A DNA stretch of 64,000 nucleotides from Fistularia commersonii (taxonomy: Eukaryota; Chordata; Actinopteri; Syngnathiformes; Fistulariidae). Under the pieces are notes generated by a model. It had not been told where the DNA came from, searched no databases, and worked only from the letters and a program-made list of their open reading frames with translations. The stretch spans positions 7,564,001-7,628,000 of the forward strand of contig JBBMNZ010000028.1 in NCBI GenBank assembly GCA_037954325.1. The letters run 5' to 3'. Position numbers and translations under genes: made by a program. Shown here piece after piece: positions 49,576 through 64,000 of this stretch. Position 1 is the first letter of the stretch. Every line of letters begins with the position of its first letter.

Positions 49576-50261
49576 ATGCTGCCGCCGCAGCCCTTCCCGC
49601 TTCTCCTGGCCGCCCTCCTCTTCCTCCTGGCGGGCCCGGCCCGGACCCGGGCCCAGTACGAGAAGTACAGCTTCAGGAGCTTCCCGGAGAAGGACATCAT
49701 GCCGCTGGAGTCGGCGTACGGCTACGCGCTGGAGCTGTACGGGGCGCAGAACTGGGCGGAGAGCGTCCGTTACCTGGAGCTCAGCCTGCGGCTCCACCGC
49801 TTGCTGCGGGACAGCGAGGCTTTCTGCGGCCGCAACTGCAGCTCGGCGGGCCGGGACGGCGACGCGCCACCCGCCGACGGCAGCCTCCGCGTCGTGCGCC
49901 ACATCTTGCTGCGGGCCGCCTGCCTCAAGAAGTGCAAGGCGGGCTTTCCGGTGTTCCGGATGGCGCACCCGAAGCCGGAGCTGCTGGAGACGTTCGAGAA
50001 GCGGACGCCGTACCGGTACATTCAGTACGCCTACTTCCAGGTGAGGGGGCCCGGCGAGGGGCCCGGGACCGGCGGGGGCCCTCCGTGGGCCGGGATAGAT
50101 CATGGAGGGGGCGGGGGGGCTAAACACCCAGCTCAGAGTCACCGTTAACGGAACCGTCGTAACAGCGCGCAGTGACGTCATAATGACTTTACGGAACACA
50201 CAGACACACACACACACACGGCTTCTATGCTGCCGGGCTCTTGAGTGTGTGCCACGTCTCT

Positions 50262-50347
<86 letters not shown>

Positions 50348-50476
50348 TCCTCCCACCTCTTCCTGCAACAATCCCCTCACTCTCCTGTCTGGCTGATGTG
50401 GCACCAGGTGGAGGCGCTTCCCTAAACAAAAGACTATTGATCTGATTATAGATCTTTTCTACACAAAAAGAAACAC

Positions 50477-50544
<68 letters not shown>

Positions 50545-53500
50545 ACTTATACTTTGGTCCAGTTCAGAACAACTGTGTTTCAGTCAGACAATCAGTTCTA
50601 AAGCAACTGCACTGTGTGTGTGTGTGTGTGTATGTGTGTGTGTGAGTGTGAGTGTCTGAGTGAGATGCAGGATGTGAAGACGAAGAGAAATCAAATGAGA
50701 GGGCAGGCTTTCTCCTTGACAATGTCAGTAGGAGTTGAATGAATGAATGAATGAATGAATGGCACTGCCTGCAAAAACAACATCAGAGCTCAGCCACTGG
50801 CTTTTCATCGAAGTATCTAATGACTAATGCACAAACACTGAAACCATTTAATTTTATTATTTATCTATCCTCTGATATAACGCTTTTAATCACCTTGTGG
50901 CGATTCCAAAGCACTGGTTCACATTCACCCATCCACGCACCGTTGGCCGCAGAGCCGCCATGCAAAGCGCTAGCCAGGCCTTTGGGAGCAATTGGGGTGG
51001 TTTAGTTTCTTGCCCAAGAAGGGTGGGCAACAATCGGGGATTGAACCTGCAACCTCCCGAAATGAGGGACATCGGCTTTAAAAAAAAGTGTATTTATCAA
51101 AAGTCAGTGAAGCGGACGCCGGCAGCAGTGACATAGTGACGTGTGTCTCCACAGCTCAACAATCTGGAGAAGGCGGTGGCGGCGGCCCACACCTTCCTGA
51201 AGAAGAACCCCAAGGACAGCTACCTGAACAAGAACATGAACTACTACAAAACCCTGTTTGACGTGGAGGAGTATCTGATCGACCATGAGGAGCAGCCTTA
51301 CGAGGTTTGTAGGCCAGCGTGTCCTCGCCCCCCGACCGCCCACCCGCCGTCTGACCGCGTCCCCCTTGTCGCGCCAGAGTGTGTTCCTGAAGAGCGTAGT
51401 ACTCTACAATAACGGAGACTTCAGCGGCAGCGCGAGGAACATGGAGCAGGCCATCACGCTGTACTTGGACATCTACGAGCTGTGCCTGGCGGGCTGCGAG
51501 GGCTCCTACGAGATCCTGGAATACAAAGATTTCTACCCGACCCTGGCAGGTGAGCGGAGGTTCGTCGCTGCAGCACACAAGATAGAAAGCAGAAATCAGG
51601 GAGGGAGTAAAAAATGTTCTCCCTTGTCCTCAGACCTCTACACAGACGTGCTGAAGTGCAAGGTGAAATGCGAGGAGCACCTAACGCCCAGTGTCGGGGG
51701 GTTCTTCGTAGAAAAGTTCGTCGCAACTATGTACCACTACCTCCAGTTCTCTTATTACAAACGTAAGCACGGCAGCGACCTCTCTGTCTCCGAACTCCTG
51801 AACAAAACCATGAATGTAATACCCGTTCCCTTGCAGTGAATGACGCTAAGAGCGCGGCGCCATGTGCGGCCAGCTATCTGCTGTTCGACCCCAAGGACCA
51901 GGTGATGCTGCAAAACGTGGATTACTACCGCTTCTACCAGGAGCAGTGGGGACTCACGGAGCTCTCCTTCCAGCCCCGGCCCGTGAGTGACTCTCGGCCC
52001 GACGGCCAGGAAATCAACGTAGCGATGGAGTGATACATGCAGATAGCGCGGGATTTATAGCGCTAAGTGGCCGCGGCGCCAACTTTACCGCCATCTCCGG
52101 ATGGTAATTACACAGTTTAAGATGATGCGCCCCCCCCTCCCAATTTCCCCATCTCCCCCAGCCAGAGGTCTGTGTGAAGGCCCGTAAAACCCTCTTTAAC
52201 TACTGAAGCCTGTTTATTTGAAGGCTTCCTTACTGAGAGCCGCTAAATAAGAAGACTTTGTTGCTCGGCACCCTGTTGCTGTAAAAAAAAAAAAAAAAAC
52301 GCGAGAAGTGTGTCTCTGGCCTGTGACGAGCCGCTGCCACGTTCCCTCTTTCAGGAGGCCATGAGGTATTTCAACCAGACGACCAAGCAGAGAGAGATGC
52401 TGGAGTTTGCGCTGAACTACCTCCAGACAGATGACGAGGTAGGTCCTTTTCACTTTTGTCATATCTAACCAGGGCGGCATGGCGGCGCAGTGGTTAGCAC
52501 TTCCGCCTCGCAGCAAGAAGGTCCCTGGTTCTACAGTTTCCTCCTCCAGTTCAAAAATATGCAGAAGGTCCATCTGATGACCTTAGATGTGAAGTTTTGT
52601 ATGCCTCTATATGGCGTGTGAATGCGCAAATAAGTGATTGCATGTCTCTTTATGTGGCCCTGTGATTGACAGGCGGTTGGCCCGGGGTGAACCCCACCTC
52701 TCGCACAGTGACATCTGGGATGTGCAGAATATGTGGTATAGAATGTATAAATTATTAAAATGTATGAATGATTAATACTGCTCGAATACAGCAACAGGTA
52801 CGAACATGGTGGGACATTAGAAAACTAGGTATGTAAAATAAACTGCAAATACTTGGATACTTCTGGAACAGCGCTGTGCCAGAGGACACTTTCTGCAAAT
52901 GTCTTTTCAGTCTGTCTGATGGGAAGAACGACGGAAACCGAGTCGAAGCCAGCAGACCAAAAAAAAAATTCAGGAAGTGTTTTTTGGGATTTTATAACCT
53001 TATTCAAAACATAACTTTGTAATAAAATACTTTGCATTTAAAAGGTCAAAGTTATGAATGAACGCTCTTAGATTTTTGTTTTCAGTGGATAAATAGAAGG
53101 CGATGAGGTTCACTCGCCGATTCTTGTATGATTTTGTTGACTTATGAAGTAGTATTCTTCTGGTACTTCTGGTACTCCTCTCTCCACTTGTATTGTCATT
53201 TCCAAAAGAGACATAAGACAAATTAAAGTCTTAAATAGATGAATGAGGTTAAAATCATTCTCATAATTATTGCAATTTTTAAATATACATTATAGCAATA
53301 ATCACACAATTATGGAAGTCTTAACAGTGACATACTGAGAGTTGGCTCGTATTGTTACCTATCCTATGACCCAGATTGAGCAAGTTCGGTTTCGTTTCTT
53401 AGTAACTAGTTTAGAATGGTGGTAAAAGGTCTGTACTTATGTAACCCTTTCACACCTTGCAGTTTCAAAGTGTTTTATACTAGAGAGCACTCACCTGTTC

Positions 53501-54356
53501 ACACACTGCTGGCGGGGGGAACCGGGAATCAAACTGCCAGCCTGCTCTACCAGCTGAGCCATGGCTGCTCACGCACTCCTTTCCCCCATTTCGAATTATT
53601 CTGGAGTCGTCACGATGGCGGTCCTGCTCTGGAGGGCAAAGCTTGAAGCAAGAGGAGAGTTGGCTGAAATAGTGTCTGCCATGAGAATATTTCACCTTGA
53701 CCTCACAAAGGCGCACAAATACAGACGTTAAATCCTGGACAATTAGAAGTCTAATTTAGCTAAATTCCAAAAAATTGTATATAGGCCATTATATTTTCTG
53801 AGGTTGTTAGAGATCGAGCCCCCGACTCCACCCGGCCCCCACGCGTCCCCACCAGATCAGAAAGTTTAGTCAAGCTAAATGCTAGTATAGCGAAGAGTGT
53901 CTGCTTTGGAATAAAAAAAAAAACCCTGAAAGCATGAAAAAGGAGCAAAAGTGGAGCAAAAAAGTCAGTGCGGATGTGTATTCTGGATGTGTGTGTGTGT
54001 GTGTAGGGGGGGTCCACCAGCAGTGTGTGGTATGTATCTTGGTGGTGTTGGCCACTGAGGCCGTCCCACATCCAAAAAAGCGAAGGTGAGGGGGAGGGTG
54101 GGGGGATTCAAGCTGGAGTACAAGAAGCTGAAGCGGCGAGAAATAGAAACGCCGAACGAGGCGAGCCAGCCCGTCGGCTAAACCACTGTGTCGTCTCCAG
54201 GATGAGGTCAGCCCGGAGGCCGAGGCGGCGGCAGCGTCCCGCTCAGAGCACCCGGACGCCGAGTTCGAGGGGATGGGAGACTACGAGGAGTCCTTCCTGG
54301 CCGAGTGGTGGCAGGAGCCCAAAACCAAGTGGGACACCGGGGAGACGGTGGATTGA
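49576..54356 (+). CDS. p3h4: Prolyl 3-hydroxylase family member 4 (SC65/LEPREL4), non-enzymatic
   Basis: Seven coding exons (49576-50040, 51155-51304, 51378-51549, 51634-51762, 51837-51982, 52355-52438, 54201-54356) join in phase to 433 residues. The start has a strong context (CCACCATGC) and a signal peptide (MLPPQPFPLLLAALLFLLAG), then QYEKYSF as in the human protein. The body has the paired-cysteine TPR-like repeats of the Leprecan/CRTAP family (words LRDSEAFC, CLAGCEG, FYP, VGGFFVEKFVATMYHYLQF, YLLFDPKD). The end is acidic, finishing GDYEESFLAEWWQEPK. P3H4 lacks the hydroxylase domain and acts in the ER with P3H3 and lysyl hydroxylase 1 to modify collagen lysines. An upstream in-frame ATG (49444) would add 44 residues before the signal peptide and was not chosen. 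Confidence 0.96.
50266..50345 (+). repeat. (GT)40 microsatellite in p3h4 intron 1
   Basis: An uninterrupted GT array. A complementary AC array follows about 130 bp downstream, in the same intron. Confidence 0.98.
50473..50542 (+). repeat. AC microsatellite in p3h4 intron 1
   Basis: An AC array of 70 bp with one G interruption near 50481, lying downstream of the GT array in the same intron. A further short GT array lies at about 50613-50644. Confidence 0.97.
50885..51062 (-). repeat. tRNA-type SINE fragment in p3h4 intron 1
   Basis: On the minus strand the sequence contains a pol III B-box-like word (GGTTCAATCCC), then TTGGGCAAGAAACTAAACC, CAATTGCTCCC and GGTGGATGGGTG-type sequence. This order matches, from memory, a common fish tRNA-derived repeat. 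The head is truncated. Confidence 0.55.
52471..52750 (+). repeat. Teleost SINE-like dispersed repeat, copy 4
   Basis: The best tRNA-like head in the window: GGCGGCGCAGTGGTTAGCAC (A-box-like TGGTTAGCAC at 52491-52500), then CGCCTCGCAGCAAGAAGGTC. It is followed by ATGTGGCCCTGTGATTGACA and a GGTATAGAATG end. It begins only about 30 bp after p3h4 exon 6. Confidence 0.75.
53455..53575 (-). repeat. tRNA-derived SINE fragment in p3h4 intron 6
   Basis: On the minus strand it starts GCAGCCATGGCTCAGCTGGT then AGAGCAGG, a perfect pol III A box (TGGCTCAGCTGG). A B-box-like TTTGATTCCC and the usual fish tail follow. It is truncated. Confidence 0.65.
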
Positions 54357-54949
54357 TGCCTCGTTCTTCGGCTCCTCCAGAGAACAAACTCTTCCTCGCC
54401 CGGCTCCGTTCCTCATCTCACAACAACCTACCAAAGGACGTACAGACCCAGCAGTGTTTAGAGGAAAAACAAAAGAACCCCCAGGCTGAAGAGTTAAAGG
54501 ACTCTTGAAATGTCAGTGGTGGTCACAGGTGGACGTGCTGTCTGGGCCGATACCGGCCTCTTAACTGAGTTCCTCCTGTGGGCCGTCGTCCTGTAGTTTT
54601 ACTGCCGATGACAATGTCTCTTTGCTTGTATTTTATTATTTTATTTTTTTCATTATTTAAAGATGCCCTCGATGCCCTTGGAATCATCAGGCATTGGGGG
54701 ATTTGTCAGCCACCGCCTGGGTGGAGGTGGTTGCTGTTGTTGTTATTATCTGCTGCAGATTACATTTCTAAAAATTAAAAGTATTTTAATATTTTGCAGG
54801 CTCCTGTTCATTTCGGTAAGTCTGTAGCTTGACATCTACACAGTTAAAAAAGGTACTTAAAGGGGAATGTTATTTTAATATACCTTCAATGACTTGAGGA
54901 AAGTGCACTTTTCAGCCCATCCACGATGCAAGCACAGGAGAGACGTTAA
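54357..54949 (+). other. p3h4: 3' UTR of p3h4 with poly(A) signal
   Basis: Noncoding sequence follows the TGA at 54354-54356. ATTAAA at 54774-54779 is the most likely poly(A) signal. The opposite-strand signal for adam11 follows less than 200 bp further on. Confidence 0.55.
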
Positions 54950-54962
54950 ATGTTTTCAGGGT

Positions 54963-54968
54963 TTTATT
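54963..54968 (-). terminator. adam11: Probable poly(A) signal of adam11
   Basis: TTTATT on the plus strand reads AATAAA on the minus strand. It is the last such signal before the p3h4 3' end and would terminate a long minus-strand 3' UTR. Confidence 0.4.
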
Positions 54969-56053
54969 TCCATCTCATCTGCAAGCCATAGTTCATTTGC
55001 TTTTGTCTCATTTCAAAAAAGATAAGTGTCTAAAAATAAGGGGTGGGATGCTTCTCTTTTTTTTTTTTCTTTTCACTAAACTTCAAAATTTTCAAACAGA
55101 TTGTATTTGATACCAGCGCTGTACATATTGTAATTATAACATAGTGCATCTGCCATAGTGCAAAACTCAAACAAACCTAACCGGCCTCACCAGGAGGAGT
55201 CGCCGTGTCGGACCCCAGGCCGGACCAATTAAATCTCATCTACAGGGCGGGCGCTCACAAAGTCTCTGGGCCGCGGCGCTCGGCCAGGCGCTATCGTCAC
55301 ATGTACAAAATACCCAAGACAATTCTGTGATTGCTGGAATGGCTCACGTTCAAAAATGCGGGGGACAACCTCGACGGTGGATTAGCCGGCGCACGTCACG
55401 TCTGGAATCTGATTGCGCCGGACAAATAAAACTCAATATTTCAAGATCAGCAATTTTCCCCACACAGTGCATTCAACATTCAGCATATCTTGCACGTATT
55501 TACAAATGGGTGTGCGTACAGTCGGGCGAGTGCTCGTGTTCCGTGAGTAGGCGGTCAAAACCTTTTTCACCGATGTGCTGCCTTTAAGTTGCCATGGCAG
55601 CAGGGGATGTAGAAAGGGGGGTGATACTCTAACCTGGCTATCCCGTGAGGAGAAGGATGCTTCAGGTGTGCTTGGACACAAAGCTGAGGGAGAGTTCGAT
55701 CAGAAAACCAACCTTTGCTGGGTTCCCGGAGAAGGGCCCTTGCTGTCAGTCTCGCCAGCTTCATTCTCCTTCTGGGTCTAGTCAATCCATCATTTTACAT
55801 CCAGCTATCGGAAGGTCCTCGGACACACCGCGCTCCACATTTTCTTGTTTCATCACCATCAAGTACGGATCGTGAAGGCGTCTAAACTAACTGAGAGCTC
55901 TCCTGATTGAACTGCCCCTACAATGGAAGCAAACACACATACATTCTATCTTTTTTTTTTTTTTTTTTTAAATATCTCATATTCATTTGTCCCTGAACAA
56001 ACACTCAGATAAAACCTGCTAAAGTGTAAAAACCCTGGGCATGGAGGTGGCAA

Positions 56054-56084
<31 letters not shown>

Positions 56085-58968
56085 GATTTTGTGGAATGTT
56101 TGGTTTGTGAGGGCGCTTCGTCACGGCCTCTGCTGCTTTCGGAGCTTGTTGTTTTTAAAAAGGATCCAGAAATCTGCACCATCGCTACTCCGCCGCTTTA
56201 CCTGAAAACTTTTGGCCGGGCAGGTAGGAAGCCTTAAGTTTGGAGAATCGGTAATGAAGTCTGGGCTCTGGGTGAGCGTGGAGCCGCGATGTCAATCTGA
56301 TCCGTGGTCCCTCCTCAGCTTCTCTTTGGGAAACATGCCACCAGAAGTTCAATGATAGACTGTTTTTACATTTTTTTTCCCCAAGATTTTGTTTTGAGAT
56401 GCACCTAGTCTGGTCCTTGTTGGCTCGAAGCCTCAGGTCCTTTGTCTTTAAGCAAAAGAAAGAAAAGAAAAAAGAAACTAGATAGTTCTCGTTACACACA
56501 AACATGGTGACAGTCCTGGACTGTGTGTTTGCCCAGCATCCGAATGCGGACTGTTGGCGGCCCGACGATTCGGCAGGCAGGCGGGCATGGAAAGATGTTT
56601 TTCTCAGAAAAAAGGTTGGTCCACCGTTGATATGTTCCTTTTCAGACTTGATGTGAAGGAAGGTTGTATGGACACACCAGAATACAGTCTCAGAGCCACC
56701 GGGCTGGAGGGAAAGACGGTGTATCTTTCTCCAGGCGCCAGCCTCGGCGACCCAGTTTGGCAGCAGCCTCGCATTATGGTATGGCTGGCAAGGGTGGGGC
56801 GGGGGGTCCACCGGCCCCCCGAACGGCAGGACAACAAGAGACTGGACAGAAGGTTATTAGCGGAGGTTCGGAACAGGAGTGGAAGACTGCTTTTTTTTTT
56901 AGCTTTTTTTTTTTTTTATGTCTTTTGTTGTTGGTGTTCCTCTCTTCTCCGACGTGGAATTGACACAGTGCGAGGAAGAAGAACAAGACAGGAGTAGACA
57001 GGACAAAAAGACAAAGAGACAAGCAGATGTCTTATCCTCCCCCGGATCTGAAAGAGAAGTGAAAACAGATTTAGGTTTCAATCAAATGCACTCACCGCTG
57101 GCGGACGGAAATTCAAGCGGAGATTGTTTCGGTGCGATGAGGGTTCCGCATGTCATAAAGGGCCAGCAGTATCCTACCTTCCTCTTCGAATGTTTCTGCA
57201 TCCCATGAGCACACCAGAGAGAGAGAGAGCGAGAGAGAGAGAGAGAGTGGGAAATGTCAAGACTTTTAAAATGACTGTTGGAAAAAGATACATCGACGAT
57301 TTTGGGCTGAAATTTGCCAAAATCAAAAGGGAGAGTGAGTTTAACTGAGGCGTTAAACCTCAGCATTCACAGGCTTTTGGATTAAACCTGGATCAACACT
57401 CGAATGATTCCTCCTTGATTTTGGTTGAGATCCAACCGCAGATCCTCTGAGCCACAAACACTGAACGCTCATGCAGCCACAGGCCAGGCGTCTCTGAGGT
57501 CGCTAGTTCACGGCCACGACGTCACATGCAACAGGGGTTGTGAGGGTTTCTGTAACCCCCTCCCCCCCGAGAACCATGAGAGGAACTACGAGACCCACAC
57601 GTGCATAGACGCACACACACATACATACACACGCCGCTGATCCTAAAATGGCAGTTTGCATTTCGCCACCGGGGGAATAGAATGTGCTGTTCGAGACAAA
57701 CAGACCTCCGATCAGCAGAGCCTAAGCCCGCGACGTCAGTGGCCCAAGAAAAGTGACCTCAATAAGACTACCATTGTGTAAAAATACTTCATTTGAATCC
57801 AATCATGTCGAGTGAGTGGAAGCAAAAGTGTCATCCTGGTGAGAACAGAGCAGCTTTGGTCCCGCAGAAAGAATTCAATCATTAATCCCGAGGCATTAGT
57901 CGGTAAACATTTTATCATTATTACATCCGCTACAGTTATATTTCTGGGGGCAAAACATCGACCCCAAATGTCACTGAGACGAATAATGCGACATTTTTAT
58001 TCTTCCCAAGGCTGATTTTGCCAGGGTATGAACATTTGTCCAAATTAAACCACAAAAGCGATTTGGAGGATAAGACTTAAACACGGTCAAGCTGATGTTG
58101 TTCATAAATGTGAAATTTTAATCAGAATGTAGAGGGTGTTGGGTTGTTTTTTTAAGCAATTAGAAAAAGCTGGGAGGTAAAAAAAAATATTGGTATTTTC
58201 CTCATACTAAATTAACTATAGCTTTAAGAGATAAAAAAAATGAACTAAGCAGCTTTTTCTTAAAAAATGTTACTGGTCATATTTCTCTTTTTTTATTGGT
58301 CTTGTAGTCTTGTAGAGGCAGACGCGACTCATTTTTTGGTTGACGGATTGGAAAATCAGAAGAGGCTGCGCCTCAATACCCATTAAGTTCATGGCTCGCA
58401 GTAGAACACACTCCAGACCGATGAAGATGAAGGTCATTTTAGGTCATTTTAGGTCAGGGCAGAGACAGCAGGGGGCAAGAAGCATGCACAGGTGCAACAG
58501 TGCATGCAGAGAGGATGCACTACAGGGAGGGTGTTTGGGTTGGGGTGGTGCTGCCTGGGAAAGGAGCAGGATCAGGAAGACACGGGCGCTCCCTTAATCC
58601 TCTTGAGAATTCTGACGACGGAGACCGATGTATGATGGGGTTTTTGTCTCGGGGTGAAAAGCTAGAAATCGGAGAACTTCCATAGTGAAACTTGCTGAGG
58701 TCGACACCAGTGGACCTGACAGAAGAGCTTCAGAGCCCCACCCTCCCCCACGCCTCAGAAGACTCATAGCACACTCATGTTCTATCGTGGATGTGGGGGG
58801 TGGGGGGTGCAGGATGGAGCGCCATGATCTCAACAATCAGTGTTAAGCACTAAAAGCAATTCGGACTCCCTAATTCCCCTCTCCTGTGTTGCAATCTTTT
58901 TGGCAGGGGCGGTTGGTGGGGGGTCCTTTGGGGAAAGCAGACAGGTACACATAGGCATGCCAGAACTC
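54969..58968 (-). other. adam11: Probable long 3' UTR of adam11
   Basis: No coding exon of another gene is seen in these 4 kb. It contains CA (56057-56084) and GA (57216-57246) tracts, and I recognise no transposon. Large neuronal genes often have long 3' UTRs. Assignment to adam11 is inferred from the lack of any other gene and from the minus-strand poly(A) signal. A possible last coding exon lies at 58572-58611. Confidence 0.35.
58572..58611 (-). CDS. adam11: Candidate alternative last coding exon of adam11
   Basis: If the membrane exon is spliced at TTTAA|GTAAGA, an acceptor CGTCGTCAG just above 58611 restores frame. It would add a basic tail, KILKRIKGAPVSS, before TGA. The human ADAM11 short cytoplasmic tail is also basic and about ten residues long. 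This is a junction prediction only. Confidence 0.3.

Positions 58969-64000
<5,032 letters not shown>

Noticed and set aside
56185..56811. A 208-codon minus-strand frame downstream of adam11
   Set aside because: No recognisable domain, poor codon pattern and no splice context. More likely part of the long 3' UTR.

Overview
This window is a gene-dense stretch of a ray-finned (teleost, most likely percomorph) nuclear genome. The evidence is spliced vertebrate genes with GT-AG introns, long CA/GT/GA/AT microsatellites, and fragments that resemble fish LINEs, tRNA-type SINEs and DNA transposons. I cannot name the species. I see no bacterial, viral or CRISPR-type system. All family names come from recognising the translated sequence, and all human comparisons are from memory.

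Layout from left to right: the last two coding exons of a TPR-protein gene, probably odad4/ttc25 (+, 70-282); cnp, the fish RICH/CNPase homologue, with a large acidic repeat region (+, 4399-7534); acly, ATP-citrate lyase, 27 coding exons (+, 12016-26734); a nest of transposon fragments (28.48-30.40 kb); klhl11 (+, 30584-32788); nt5c3b, the 7-methyl-GMP nucleotidase (+, 34807-39395); fkbp10 (-, 46563-40759); p3h4/sc65 (+, 49576-54356); and the 3' half of an ADAM11-type gene (-, from the right edge to about 58.97 kb), with a probable 4-kb 3' UTR reaching to about 54.95 kb.

I joined the exons by hand with reading phase checked at every junction. This gives complete predicted proteins of 942 aa (Cnp/RICH), 1092 aa (Acly), 686 aa (Klhl11), 289 aa (Nt5c3b), 562 aa (Fkbp10) and 433 aa (P3h4). 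The last 350 codons or so of Adam11 are also covered.

The order matches the human 17q21 block P3H4-FKBP10-NT5C3B-KLHL10-KLHL11-ACLY-ODAD4-CNP, with three differences: klhl10 is missing between klhl11 and nt5c3b, the odad4/cnp pair is inverted, and adam11 lies next to p3h4. fkbp10 and p3h4 are head to head and both serve collagen lysyl-hydroxylase/chaperone complexes in the ER. nt5c3b/fkbp10 and p3h4/adam11 are tail to tail, with poly(A) signals only about 200 bp apart.

The most unusual items are the 12-copy, 39-bp in-frame acidic VNTR in cnp, a GC-AG intron in fkbp10, the modular two-exon-per-domain structure of fkbp10, an initiator-Met-only first exon in nt5c3b, complementary (GT)40/(AC)35 tracts in one p3h4 intron, a 174-bp GT tract in the acly 3' UTR, and a stop codon in adam11 that overlaps a good splice donor.
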